Source of the DNA: Daphnia carinata
Taxonomy: Eukaryota > Arthropoda > Branchiopoda > Diplostraca > Daphniidae
Length of the DNA: 42,385 nt
Assembly: GCF_022539665.2 (NCBI RefSeq)
Contig: NW_026712486.1
Span: 1 to 42,385 of the forward strand
Direction of reading: 5' to 3'
The position numbers and the translations under genes are program-made. The notes beneath the pieces are model-generated. The model was not told the DNA's origin, did not search any database, and was given only the letters and a program-made list of their open reading frames with translations. Below, piece after piece: positions 10,505 through 20,407 of the stretch; position 1 is the first letter of the stretch, and every line of letters starts with the position of its first letter.

Positions 10505-10710
10505 GTCGAACCTTTTTCAGGTAGTCGAACCTTTTTTCAGGTAGTCGAACCTTTTTCAGGTAGTCGAACCTTTTTCCAGGTAGAAAAAGAAACACGTGAT
10601 GTCAATACGACCAATAATAAAACGGATGGCAAAAGGGAAGGAAAAGGTTAAGCTTAGCCAAAGGCAGTTTAAACCTTTTTTCAGGTAGTTGAAACTTTTT
10701 CCAGGTAGAA
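10505..10710. repeat. Iteron-like 19-20 bp repeats near the Helitron 5' end, unit 1
   Basis: The phrase gtcgaacctttttcaggta recurs with starts at 10505, 10524, 10544 and 10563 (spacing 19, 20, 19), followed by a second, looser pair near 10670-10710. Each junction contains AGGT-AGTCGA-ACCT, a short inverted pair. The cluster lies about 130-340 bases inside the minus-strand 5' terminus. Confidence 0.85.
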
Positions 10711-10842
10711 AAAAATCAGGTGACTGCACACGAACCAATCACTGCGTGCTCACGCCGTTAGGTTTTTCGGACAAACACACAGACAGATACACAAACAAAC
10801 TCCACCCACAAATAGACCTTTGGCTTTTATAAAGAGAGTAGA

Positions 10843-10871
10843 CTAGTATATGGCGGCCCGTCCCAGGACGG
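10843..10871 (-). repeat. Helitron 3' terminal hairpin and CTAG end, unit 2
   Basis: Perfect 6-bp stem ccgtcc (10858-10863) / ggacgg (10866-10871) with a 2-base loop, followed on the minus strand by gccgccatatactag. The minus-strand base after CTAG is the T of unit 1's TC terminus, giving a direct head-to-tail junction. Confidence 0.9.
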
Positions 10872-11432
10872 TAATAGGTAGAGTCTAGTTTTAAGTATCT
10901 GCCCTATGGTATTGTATATTTCAGCGATTTCTGTCTTCTTATTTGATTTTTGCTACCTATTTTTCGTTTTTCTCTTGTTCATGTACAACAACCGCCTGAT
11001 GAAAATAAAAGAAAGGTTAATCCCAGTAGGAGACACTTGAACCCTTTTCAAATAGTCAAACCTTTTCCCCCATAGTCGAGTGTGACGTAGATTTTCATTC
11101 GTACTGATGGCGGAAGACGATGGAAAGAGGGAAAAAAAGGCTAACCCTAACTGGAGGCAGATTAAGCCGTTTAGCAGGCAGTGGAACCTCTTTCGCAGCT
11201 AGAAAAAAAAATCACTTTTCATCTATTCAATCATGTATAGTGTGCGCCTACCATTTGTTTCGTCAAAGAAAATAAATAGACAATTCACGGTTGAGCGCAC
11301 TTGGGAACTGCCCCCAAGGCCCTGCCCGTGCTCCTTATTTGGTCCGTAAACCGAGGCGGAATTTAGTTCCTCTTTTTTATGTTTGTCGATATCAATGGGT
11401 CGTTGATTTTTTCGTTTTTTGGCGGCTTACTA
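10872..11432. other. RepHel 3' flank, no gene seen
   Basis: Holds two loose relatives of the subterminal motif (gaacccttttcaaatagtcaaacc near 11040 and gtggaacctctttcgcag near 11180), but otherwise nothing recognisable. This is the 3' untranslated side of RepHel. I found no convincing AATAAA on the minus strand here. Confidence 0.5.
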
Positions 11433-14400
11433 CTAAAGAAGAACTTCCTTGTAAACAACGTTTTTGGTGAATACCTTGTTTTTCTCTTCTGCCGTAGAAT
11501 GCGGAAGATTTCTAAGCAGTTTGCCTTGTTTCTCGGTTTCTTCGCACTGAACCTTGACACCTTGTCTTGACGTCGCCCGCGAGAATGCAACGTAAAGCTG
11601 TCCATGGCTAAAAACGGCTTTCGGAAGGTAGATCCCAACTCGGTCGAAGGTCTGTCCCTGCGACTTGTTTATGGTCATGGCAAAAGCCACAAGTACAGGG
11701 AACTGCAACCTCTTGAGTTTGAAGGGCAAGTCAGAGTCGGTGGGAGACATGGACATCCGTGGGAGGAAGACATTGTGCCCTTTGTGTTTCCCGGCCGCGA
11801 TTTCTGCTACAATGAGGTTCTCGCGGAGTGCCTTGAGGATGAGCCTCGTGCCGTTACAAAGTCCCTGTCGCGAGTCAATGTTCTTTAGGAGAATGACGAT
11901 AGCTCCTATTTTCAGTTTGAGTTGGTGCGTAGGTAACCCAGACACGTTGAAGGTGTTTAAAATTTCTGGAGGGTAGTTGGATATTTCTTCTGGGTCCTCT
12001 GAATCGATGGTGTCAATACTTTTGCAGACTTTAAGTGCGCCAGGCATCTCTCCAATAATCTTGTCGTTGATCCTGAGACAATCTTCGTTCTTGGGGCATA
12101 AGATAGCTCGGTTACAAATTTGTTCAGTCACGCCTTCGTTTAAGAGATCCGATGGATTTCCAAATACGTGTTCGATCAAAGTTGTTCGAATGTTGAGAAA
12201 GTCTTGCGGAATTTCGATGAGTTCTGGGTCATTGAGTCGCGGTGTTTGTTGCAAGGATCCGTCTCCGAGTCGAATAAGCCAATCGGCGAAATCTTGACTA
12301 CTGGCTTCGGTGCGCATGTTCTGCACTAATCGAAGCTGTCGGAAAAGATGCCAGGTAGCGTTGTTGATGATGGTCGCTTCCATGACTTTGACTCTGTTTC
12401 CGTGTCTCACAACGGGCAAGCACTGCCTAAAATCCCCACCGAGCAAGAGAACTTTACCACCATAGGGTTCAACACCATTATTCATGACGGTTTGGAAAAG
12501 ATGATTGAGCGCGTCGAGGGCGTGGTTGGTTTTCATGGTAGCTTCGTCCGAAATTATAAGGCTGGCGTTCCTGATCATTTGCGCACTGTAGCTTCCTTCT
12601 TCGATTTTCGACCTTGTCGTCTCTGTTATTGGAGGGTAAATCTTAAATTGAGAATGGTAAGTTGACCCGTCTAGCAACAAAGTCGATGCGATCCCTGTTG
12701 AAGCCACTGCGATGACTTGCTTTCCTTGGCCTTGTAGGACGGTTATGAGGGTGTTGTAGAGAAAAGTCTTTCCCGTTCCTCCAGGACCATCCAGAAAATA
12801 CTGTCGCGGATGTAAGTTGTCGACATCGTTAACGGCAGCCATTATTTGATTAAAGGCAGCGCGTTGCCCGTCGTTGAGTTGAGCCAGCAGCATTTCGCCA
12901 ATCATTCTCTTTTCTGTTCGAGTGTTTTCGTTGTTTTCTTCTATCTGAACATCGATCATTTGGTTTATCAGATAGAAATCAGGAATAGGCAAGGAGAGAT
13001 CTTCCATGGTCTGATTGTGGAGACGTAACTTATCCTGAATCCATTTCAACGTCAAATTCTTGGCCACGTTGACTTCGAGTCCGCTGTTTATGAAGTCTTC
13101 CATCAGATGGGTCAGGTTGGTTTCAAAGAGATGCAGAGCGTCAGAGGGATTGCAGAAGAGGCAAATGTCGACAAAGAGCTGCCTCAGCTGAAGAGGCATT
13201 TGAAATGCTGCCGCTTCTTCCATGGCTCTAGCCCAAGCGATGTCATCTTCCAACAAATTCCAAGCTATTGCTGCAGCTTTGAATGTAGGATGGACAACCT
13301 GGTCAATCGTTCGAAGATCTTCGAAGCTCGTTGGCCCCTTGACGTTGATGAGAAGCAACCGAAGGCAATAACGTTCAACTTGCCGTACGCCAACCGTGTA
13401 TAGGCGACCGATGATCTTCGCCCTTTTCGCCCGACGTTTCCACGAATTGGTTTTCTTGACGAAAACGTAATGGTGGGGTATTTCTCTGTAGAAATATTGA
13501 CGGGCGTCTTCATCGATGCAATTCAACTTGAAGTAAGCAGTCAGGTTGGTATCTCTCGAGGCGGCATTCATGGCGGCTTGCATTTCGTTTCCTGGCTGGA
13601 AAAAGACGGGCTGTTCTCGAGGCAAATGGACGGCCAGGCGATAGATGGCGTGCGAACGGTCAGAAAGTGGAAACTTGAATATTCGCCAACAAGCTTCTGG
13701 GGCGCTGACGTACCGCGTATCAAGATGGGATGTTATTTCGTCCCACTCCACCCTGGGTTTGTCCCCGTCTTCGAGCTGATATGTTCCCACTTTTTGATCT
13801 ATTTTCAGACAGTCATACCCTTTGTAGACGTACTTGAAGATGTACTTGACGCTGACGATGGAAGCGCAATATTCGAGGTTGATGTGGGAATCAAACTTGA
13901 GCAATAACCAAGGGTTGTAGGGAACAACCCATCTGTTGTCCACTGTGAAATCCATCTGTCCTCGTTTCAAGTAATGTACAACTCCTGTATCTCGTCGCCT
14001 ATAAGTAGGATAGCCGTTGTCGTTGACTATGGTCTCTTGGCTGTGTTGCTTTGGGAAAGACTTTGAGCATCGGTCTCCGTCCATGCAAGGGGACTTTTTG
14101 TTGATTAACCCACATGGACCGTGAATCATGTGGGCCATGACGATTTTATACAGTCTCGGATGCGTAGTTCTTTCTGGAATTTCTGCGCTGATAGTTGCAT
14201 CGACATCTTCTGCTGTAGCGGGGGCGTCACGCTTGTCGATCCAAATAAGCATGTGGCAGTGGGGCAATCCTCGCTTTTGAAATTCAACGACGTGTATCCG
14301 TGCAGTTGCAAATCCCAACACCTGGCGCTTTTCAATGTCGTTGACCAACTCAATCATCTTTTGTCGAAATACTCTTGCTACTATATCGGGTCGATCAGAC

Positions 14401-16751
14401 GACGTCAGATGACTGGGAATGTTGGCCGTGATCTCTTTCCACTTGGGGTTGCAGGTGAACGTCAAGAAAAATATGGGTTTGCCAAATTTTCCGCAGATAG
14501 CCATTGCATCTTGGTACGCTTGCTTCATCGCTCTTGGACTACCGATGAAACTCGATGGTAGAACGTGAAATGATCCGACCGTCAAGTTTTCTCGTTCTGC
14601 ACGATTGTTTATGTAGTCCAAGAGACCATCGTATTGAGCCACGTGAAGTTCTGCCTGATGTTCGCGGATGTACTTCACGCGGTTGGCTTCAATTTTGACG
14701 TAAGAATCTACCAACCATTGCTGAGTGAGTGGTCCGCCGGCCAAGACGTTGTTAAAGTAATTCCTAATCGATATCAGAAAGCTGTAAAATTCACACTGCG
14801 TCACCCTCTTCCGTTTTCCTCCGCCACGATTCAATCGCTGTGGATCATTTTCGTCGTTATCAATTTGCTCGTCTGGTTCCGGTTCTGGTTCTTCCACTAA
14901 CGGGTCGTTACCATCAACGGCTTCTAATGGTGGATTTACCATCTGCAGTATTTCGTTGAGCCTTTGGAAATTGAATTCGTCCTCTTCATTCCCATCCAAT
15001 GCTTGCGCTGCTGTTTCCTCTCTTTCGCGACGTGTGGTTCTGCTATAAGGCATGTTAACATGCCATCCGTCGTCCCCGTTAGGAAATAGCAAAGGGTAAG
15101 TCATGGGGTCGCACATGGGTTGTTGTGTGTCTATTTGTATAAATTTTCTCCCCACGACTGGAATAAAGAGATGGCCCCGGATATCCCTTTTCGCTGGCGG
15201 CTCACCGTTAGAGCTTTTGAAAATTACTGCAATCTCGTTTATCATCGGGCTGTTGTAACGTCTTTTGTCGAGATTTTTCCGATCACTGCTGATGATCATA
15301 CCCACTGTTTGATGCGGGAGATTCTCATGTTGGGCTCGGCGGTATTCTTCTTCAAGCACTTGACGCATCATCTTATAAATGGCTGCGTATGGATTCTTTT
15401 CTCGAAGCATTGCGTCCAATTCTTCCATTAAGTTCCTGCAGCACCCTGCATTTGATGAGAAACTGGATCTGAACTCGCTGGCCTGAGCAGCGTCAATGAA
15501 ATAAAGATCGGCGTACTTGGGATTGTTCGTATTAGGACCGACGGTTGTGGTGTTGTGGTACACTTGACCGTGGATTCTGAAACAATAGGGTCCACGCCCT
15601 GTTGGTGATGAAATATTTGCTCCCAACGATGCAAAAGCGTGTGCGCTGTTGTAGCTGCGGATCTTGGTCATGAACGCTTTAGCCTTTGGATGGTCGTTCT
15701 GCAACAGTTTAGCCAGCGGTTGAGGGCACTCCTTTGGAGGTGGAAGAATTACCTTGCCTTTTCCGCAGCATTGAGTAAATTTCTTGTCTGTTGGTTGCTC
15801 ACCCTTGAAATGTATGGCATTACATTCTCCGCACAAAATATCCATATCCCCACACTCATGCAATGGAACGCTCTCTTCAGTAACAAAGATTTTGCAAGCC
15901 GCACGATGAGTTCTCGGTACTCCATCGCGGTTGCGGGCAGCTAACAACTGTTCGCGGAAAGTGCGTTCTTCTTCTGTTTCAAGAGCCATAATCTCTGCAT
16001 GTTCCAATGCGTTTATTGCGCGAAGTAATTCTTCGTCTTCGTCTTGCTCCTCACGGAGTGTTTCCATCCGTATACGACTTTCTTCTCGTCTTTCTTCTGT
16101 CTCGTCTTCTATCTCAACCGCTCTGTAGCTGGCAGTCTGTTCTCTGTTGAATTCCCGCCGTGCCTCAGCCTCTTCATGCGTTTCATCGATGAGATACATT
16201 TGGTGACGCAATCGATCCAGCGTTGCACGTGAAAGTCTCTCTTCTGCTGTACATCGTTCGCGTTGGAGTCGATGTCGCAAGTTATCTTCGATCAATCTTA
16301 TCTTCCTGTCTTCAACAGTTTCAGCCATGCGCAGAGTTTGCTGCCGTTTTGCTTTGTCCTGTAGCCTTGCACGTTTTTCTTCTTCGTTTTCTTCTTCACG
16401 CAGGGATTGCTGTCGCAATGCTTGCTCTCGTAGCCTATCTTGTTGCACTTCTTCTGGTTCATTAGATCGACTCTCTCCTCTTTTTTCAGCCTCAACGTTT
16501 AGTCGTGCTGGCCTTTCTGTTTCGTTTTTCGTTTGACGCAGTCTCTTTCTATTTTCTTCTTCTTCATTTTTGCGGTCCAGATCTTCTTGATTTAAAGTCC
16601 GTTTATTCTCATCACGGAGGTATTTAGCCCTGTTTCTTTTGTCTTCTAAACGCTTTTCCTTGGCCTCTGCAGCTTCTTGAGCTCTTTTTTCTCTTTGTTT
16701 TTTATTTTTTTCCTCCTTTTCAGTATCGGTCAGTTGACGGCGAGGTGGCAT
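11433..16751 (-). CDS. Helitron Rep-helicase (RepHel), apparently intact, 1772 aa
   Basis: Rolling-circle replication initiator fused to a PIF1-family DNA helicase; it would nick, unwind and transfer single-stranded Helitron DNA in the nucleus. The frame extends to a TTG at 16763, but the ATG at 16751 (MPPRRQL) is the sensible start. Numbered from it: about 1-275 is an Arg/Glu-rich coiled coil; a Cys-rich segment follows ([16 protein letters not shown] ... CCGKGK); the Helitron-like N domain carries the HUH motif [12 protein letters not shown] (His-Cys-His about 831-833) and the two-tyrosine motif [12 protein letters not shown] (Tyr about 970 and 974); the helicase has Walker A GPGGTGKT (about 1322-1329), Walker [22 protein letters not shown] and a late INKSQGQTF / YVAFSRATS pair. 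No stop or frameshift interrupts 5.3 kb and all catalytic motifs are present, so it may be active. No endonuclease or OTU domain is seen. Confidence 0.95.
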   Translation of the reverse strand: MPPRRQLTDTEKEEKNKKQREKRAQEAAEAKEKRLEDKRNRAKYLRDENKRTLNQEDLDRKNEEEENRKRLRQTKNETERPARLNVEAEKRGESRSNEPEEVQQDRLREQALRQQSLREEENEEEKRARLQDKAKRQQTLRMAETVEDRKIRLIEDNLRHRLQRERCTAEERLSRATLDRLRHQMYLIDETHEEAEARREFNREQTASYRAVEIEDETEERREESRIRMETLREEQDEDEELLRAINALEHAEIMALETEEERTFREQLLAARNRDGVPRTHRAACKIFVTEESVPLHECGDMDILCGECNAIHFKGEQPTDKKFTQCCGKGKVILPPPKECPQPLAKLLQNDHPKAKAFMTKIRSYNSAHAFASLGANISSPTGRGPYCFRIHGQVYHNTTTVGPNTNNPKYADLYFIDAAQASEFRSSFSSNAGCCRNLMEELDAMLREKNPYAAIYKMMRQVLEEEYRRAQHENLPHQTVGMIISSDRKNLDKRRYNSPMINEIAVIFKSSNGEPPAKRDIRGHLFIPVVGRKFIQIDTQQPMCDPMTYPLLFPNGDDGWHVNMPYSRTTRREREETAAQALDGNEEDEFNFQRLNEILQMVNPPLEAVDGNDPLVEEPEPEPDEQIDNDENDPQRLNRGGGKRKRVTQCEFYSFLISIRNYFNNVLAGGPLTQQWLVDSYVKIEANRVKYIREHQAELHVAQYDGLLDYINNRAERENLTVGSFHVLPSSFIGSPRAMKQAYQDAMAICGKFGKPIFFLTFTCNPKWKEITANIPSHLTSSDRPDIVARVFRQKMIELVNDIEKRQVLGFATARIHVVEFQKRGLPHCHMLIWIDKRDAPATAEDVDATISAEIPERTTHPRLYKIVMAHMIHGPCGLINKKSPCMDGDRCSKSFPKQHSQETIVNDNGYPTYRRRDTGVVHYLKRGQMDFTVDNRWVVPYNPWLLLKFDSHINLEYCASIVSVKYIFKYVYKGYDCLKIDQKVGTYQLEDGDKPRVEWDEITSHLDTRYVSAPEACWRIFKFPLSDRSHAIYRLAVHLPREQPVFFQPGNEMQAAMNAASRDTNLTAYFKLNCIDEDARQYFYREIPHHYVFVKKTNSWKRRAKRAKIIGRLYTVGVRQVERYCLRLLLINVKGPTSFEDLRTIDQVVHPTFKAAAIAWNLLEDDIAWARAMEEAAAFQMPLQLRQLFVDICLFCNPSDALHLFETNLTHLMEDFINSGLEVNVAKNLTLKWIQDKLRLHNQTMEDLSLPIPDFYLINQMIDVQIEENNENTRTEKRMIGEMLLAQLNDGQRAAFNQIMAAVNDVDNLHPRQYFLDGPGGTGKTFLYNTLITVLQGQGKQVIAVASTGIASTLLLDGSTYHSQFKIYPPITETTRSKIEEGSYSAQMIRNASLIISDEATMKTNHALDALNHLFQTVMNNGVEPYGGKVLLLGGDFRQCLPVVRHGNRVKVMEATIINNATWHLFRQLRLVQNMRTEASSQDFADWLIRLGDGSLQQTPRLNDPELIEIPQDFLNIRTTLIEHVFGNPSDLLNEGVTEQICNRAILCPKNEDCLRINDKIIGEMPGALKVCKSIDTIDSEDPEEISNYPPEILNTFNVSGLPTHQLKLKIGAIVILLKNIDSRQGLCNGTRLILKALRENLIVAEIAAGKHKGHNVFLPRMSMSPTDSDLPFKLKRLQFPVLVAFAMTINKSQGQTFDRVGIYLPKAVFSHGQLYVAFSRATSRQGVKVQCEETEKQGKLLRNLPHSTAEEKNKVFTKNVVYKEVLL

Positions 16752-16854
16752 CTCTGTTAGCAAATAATTCGTGGTTCCTTAATAGTTGATGGGAAGGGGC
16801 TTTTGGAGGTCCACACAAACAATAGCAGAAACAGTAACACAAACAATAGCAACA

Positions 16855-17157
16855 ATGATTGGTAAGTAGAACCGTTCAAGACATCGCACCAGATGGTTGC
16901 TCAAAGTGTTATCTGCTAAAACCTTATAAAGTTGCTTGCCAAAACACGTAACACGATCTCTTCAGTGTATTGAAGGACTGTTCTCAAGTGACCAGAATGA
17001 CGGAAATATTTACTTACTTGAATATTCAAGTGCAGATGCTCTTGTTTGCAGCGGGGCGGTTGTATGCGTCACGGAAGAATTTCGATGTGGCAGTATAGAA
17101 GAACTCGACGTCTTTCTAATAAAAGGAAAAAATAAACAAAAAATAAAATTAATGTGA
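16855..17157 (+). CDS. Possible tiny two-exon gene divergent from RepHel (62 aa), unrecognised
   Basis: An ATG at 16855 is followed after seven bases by a strong splice donor (G|GTAAGT at 16862). A 114-bp intron ending at AG 16975 would join it in frame to an open stretch ending TGA at 17157, containing SSADALVCSGAVVCVTEEFRCG. The unspliced alternative is a 73-codon frame from 16936. AATAAA-like sequences lie at its 3' end (about 17118-17145). The start is only 104 bases from the RepHel ATG on the other strand, so a shared divergent promoter is possible. Against it: very short exon 1, a weak pyrimidine tract before the acceptor, and no family I recognise. It could be a fragment of a captured host gene. 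Confidence 0.25.
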
Positions 17158-17540
17158 AAAAGCAGTAAGGTCCTTGTTTGGGCAGACTTTAATTAAAGGT
17201 GAAATTTTCAAATAAGCACAGAAGTATATTTTTGCGTTTTCATTCAATTGAAATCAGTGTCATGTTGGATATGTCTTTCTGGGATGACTGCGTTCCAAGA
17301 TTCTGGTATACTACACCATGTCTTCCAACATTTTTAATGTGCCATTCCATTTAAAAAACCTAAATTTCTTGTTTGAAAATTGAATCATGTAGCGTGTCTG
17401 TTAAATCTTGGAGCGCAGTCAAAGTATTACCAAATCAAGGAGAAAAAAGCCAGTTGTGTGAAATCTTAATCGTTTAATAGTATTACAAATGTTATTCATC
17501 AAAGAATTAACCGACTATTTTTTAAACGAAGCTAAAGAAC
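17158..17540. other. Non-coding, AT-rich stretch in unit 2
   Basis: No supported gene. It already contains two instances of the recurrent motif of the next block: gactgcgttccaagattctgg (inverted, near 17287) and ggagcgcagtcaaag (near 17410). Confidence 0.5.
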
Positions 17541-18830
17541 CAACTTCACTTTAAGAAATGTTGTACGCAGTCAATCTTAATGCTCCATATGTCCTCCAGA
17601 AATAGTCTGCGTTCCAGAATCTTTTTGAACAATTCATTTGAAAACCACAATAGATTACTTTGAAGGTTAAACTTAAAACGTCCCCTGAAAATTTTGGAGA
17701 ACAGTCATCATCACCTTCCTGTTACTAAAATCAGCGACTGAAAATAAAATTCTGTGAAAATATTGAAAAACACTACCATTCCAATACACATGTTATCCAG
17801 GAGATATTTGTTCTGGAATGTGTGGATGAAACATTCTATTTATGAACAATTTATGCATTCTTGGGAAGTTGAAAAATGTAACGGTCACCCAAAAACTTTG
17901 GAACGCAGTCAATATTTCTATTAGAAATATCAATCACAAAATAAATATTTTTCCCAGTTGTTGAGTAACTGCTCCCTAATTGGCATACATGAATTGTTTT
18001 TCACATGTTATCCATGAGATATTTCAGTTCTGGAATGTGTATATGGAAATGCTACATTGTATTTCATTAATTAATTTTCCTTCTTTTTATTTTAGTTGAA
18101 AAACGCAAGGTCACCCAAAAAAACGAAGAAAATATTGAGTCTCACAAAATAAATATCTAAAGTTGGAACATTGTTGCCTTCCCCCAAAACTTGGAACGCA
18201 GTCAGTCTTAAAATTTAGTCCACTCCACTTTAGGAAATGTTGTACGCAGTGAATCTTTATGCTACATATTTCCTCCACAAATGGATTGCGTTCCAGAATC
18301 TTTTTGAAACAATTCATTTGATAAACACAATAGATTACTTTAAAGGTTAAACTTGGAACGTCCCCTGAAAATTTTGAAAAACAGTCAACCTTCTTGTTAC
18401 CAAAATCCACGACTGAAAATAAAATTCTGTGAAAATGTTGAAAAGCACTACCATTCCAATACACATGTTATCCAGGAGAAATTTGTTTTGGAATGTGTGG
18501 ATAAAGCATTCCCTTTATGAGCAATACATTCATTCTTGGGAAGTTGAAAAATGTAACGGTCCCCCAAAAACTTTGGAACGCAGTGAATATGTCTATGAGA
18601 AATATCAATCACAAAATAAATATTTTTCCAGATGGTGAGTAACTGCTCCCTAATTGGCATACATGAATTATTCTGTTCAAAGTTGGAACATTGTTGCCTT
18701 CCCCCAAAACTTGGAATGCAGTCAGTATTAAAAAATAGACCACTCCACTATAAGAAATGTTGTACGCAGTCAATCTTTATGCTATATGTCTTCCATAAAT
18801 AGTCTTGTTCAAACATCTTTATGAAAAATA
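17540..18830. repeat. Overlapping 520- and 675-bp duplications with a GGAACGCAGTC motif
   Basis: Sequence from about 17560 to 17990 recurs at about 18240-18665 with an offset of 675-679 bases (for example cactaccattccaatacac at 17771 and 18446). Sequence at about 18160-18270 recurs at about 18680-18790 with an offset of 520. The phrase ggaacgcagtc(a/g) or its inverse gactgcgttcc recurs at about ten places. The copies differ at a few percent of sites and by small indels. No coding frame survives across copies. Confidence 0.85.
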
Positions 18831-19554
18831 CAATTTTCAAACCCAAATAAATTGCTGCGAATGTGAAATATTAATTTTCGATTGCAAAAAAGCTTTCTGT
18901 TAAAAACTAAAAAAGTGGAGGTGTGTGTTCTAGTGTTTACAGGAACTGTTCCTGAATAGGAACTCTGAAATGGTTTGTAAAGATAGAACACGGCAGTGGT
19001 CTCTTACAATCTCGGAAACACATGTAGTTTTCCCTATTTGTATGACACAGCATTCCATTTACCAATTTCTTGGTTCAATTGCAAGATGTTGGCCAACGTA
19101 CACTGAATGTCACGTCAATTCAACTAATACATAGTATATATACATACAACAAATACAAATACTTACTTTAAATAAAAAAAAAATGATTTTTTTTTGGTTA
19201 TTTGTTGTCAGGGTCGTCCAATGAAGATAACGGAGGAAAAATTGAAAAAAAAAACTTTTCAGAATGTATTTTAGGGATTACTAATTGATGAACCGTTCTC
19301 AGTACGTGCAATCTGTGTTTGCTGATTTCTTGTGTGGCTTATGGCAGTTGGTTTGCTTAACTATGCCATCTTCCGGTCGTTAAATTAGCCACACATTTGT
19401 TTTTCATGCGGTGTGAAATGAAAGCAAGGGACGGCTTTTAGTTGAGCAACTTTACTCGTTGTATTAGGAAGAAAACTGTTACAAACGTTGTCTCTAGCCG
19501 CGTTGTATTTCTTTTTCAATCAAGCACACCAGTAAAAGTTGTCAAAGTGGATTA
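18830..19554. promoter_or_regulatory. Upstream region of the two-exon cargo gene
   Basis: AT-rich, with a TATA-like tagtatatatacata near 19132-19146 and A/T tracts near 19175-19195. About 400 bases separate the TATA-like site from the ATG at 19555, so it is at best a candidate promoter or the site of an upstream non-coding exon. No other feature is seen. Confidence 0.3.
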
Positions 19555-20407
19555 ATGGCGTCAGCATATTCACAAGAGCTAGTTTCTTCAATAGAAAGCA
19601 TGGAGTCAGACGATGATAGTGTAGACCACATTTTGTCGCAAATGCCTCTCGTTGACGAAGAAGTCGTTGTGTCTGTCTTTGAAACGATCATGGAAGAAGA
19701 AGAAGAAGAAGAAGAAAATCAAGTTTCGGTCGCTGCACTGGGGGACGGGAAGAAAAACATAGAGGAAAAAGTAGGCAGAGATAGTGAGCGTGAAGATGAA
19801 AGAAAGATGGAGCAGAGAATCGCAGAGAAAGAAGTAGGTGAAGCCGGTAATGATGGAGATGAAAATAATACAGAAAAGAGAAAAGTAGAGGAAGAAACAG
19901 ATAAACACCATGACGAAGAAGAAGGTAGTATGATCGAAAAGGAATTGTTAGAAAAAAAGAGGAAAATCAATCGTGAAAGCAGGGAAATAGAACAAAAACT
20001 TAGGGAAATCAAGGAGAAGAAAAACATCGAAGAAAAAAGAAAAAAGGAAGCAGCGGCACTGCTGCGATATCGCAAGTATCCAGAGAACCAGGCCATCAGT
20101 TTAATGAAGGAAATGGAGAAGAGATTAGCAGAAGCGAGAACTGCTGCAAAACAGTAAGTATGCATTAAATCATGTTTAATTATCGTGTATATTTGCAGCT
20201 AAAACCTATATTGTTGTATATTAAAATCATATATGAATCGCATGTTCTAAATCAAAATTACCATTGTTTCCTAGGGCTTTCATGCGCGCATCAGCTATGG
20301 AGACGATGGTAGGCTTGGCACGGCAACACGTACATTTGCTCACATGCAGGAGAGTGGCACTCGAACAAATGGATGATAAAATTGAAAAACCTGAAACCAA
20401 ATTGTAA
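19555..20407 (+). CDS. Two-exon cargo gene: acidic coiled-coil protein, 243 aa, unrecognised
   Basis: Exon 1 is 19555-20153, the intron 20154-20274 (GTAAGT ... TTTCCTAG, 121 bp) and exon 2 20275-20407, joining in phase; TAA at 20405-20407 overlaps an AATAAA (20407-20412), with a second at 20454. The predicted protein has a Ser/Asp-rich N-terminus (about 1-45), an uninterrupted Glu run (about 47-54), a Glu/Lys-rich charged middle, a probable coiled coil (about 125-168), then a less charged C-terminus starting LLRYRKYPENQA and continuing into exon 2 (ASAMETMVGLARQH). The consensus donor, in-frame splice and immediate poly(A) signal argue for a real transcribed gene. It is opposite to RepHel and inside the Helitron termini, so it is cargo: a captured host gene or a Helitron accessory gene. 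No enzyme motif or known domain is recognised. Confidence 0.7.
20154..20274 (+). other. Intron of the cargo gene (121 bp)
   Basis: Begins GTAAGTATGC and ends ttgtttcctag, with a pyrimidine-rich acceptor. The exon 1 frame would stop at once if unspliced (TAA at 20155). Splicing after position 20153 and resuming at 20275 keeps an open frame for 43 more codons. Confidence 0.7.

Larger units (their letters stand above)
6120..10842 (-). mobile_element. Helitron unit 1, non-autonomous (4.7 kb)
   Basis: On the minus strand it starts TCTACTCTCTTTATAAAAG (right edge 10842) and ends with a hairpin followed by CGCCATATACTAG (left edge 6120). TC at the 5' end, a 3' hairpin and a CTRR end are the defining Helitron features. 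It has no RepHel and no credible ORF. Its left 1.1 kb is nearly identical to the left end of unit 3; its middle is the 400-bp-type degenerate repeat; its right end is shared with units 2 and 3. It lacks about 517 bp present in unit 3 (junction near 7500). The left edge abuts satellite after A; the right edge abuts unit 2 directly. Confidence 0.9.

Noticed and set aside
10556-10738. 60-codon minus-strand frame over the subterminal repeats
   Set aside because: It is produced by the A/T-rich iteron-like repeats and is not kept in units 2 or 3.
11604-16536. Many plus-strand frames of 60-146 codons opposite RepHel
   Set aside because: They are antisense shadows of the 5.3-kb RepHel frame; their serine/arginine-rich content mirrors its Glu/Arg-rich coding strand.
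19719-20165. 148-codon minus-strand frame rich in Ser and Phe
   Set aside because: Antisense of the Glu/Lys-rich exon 1 of the cargo gene; composition is explained by the complementary strand.
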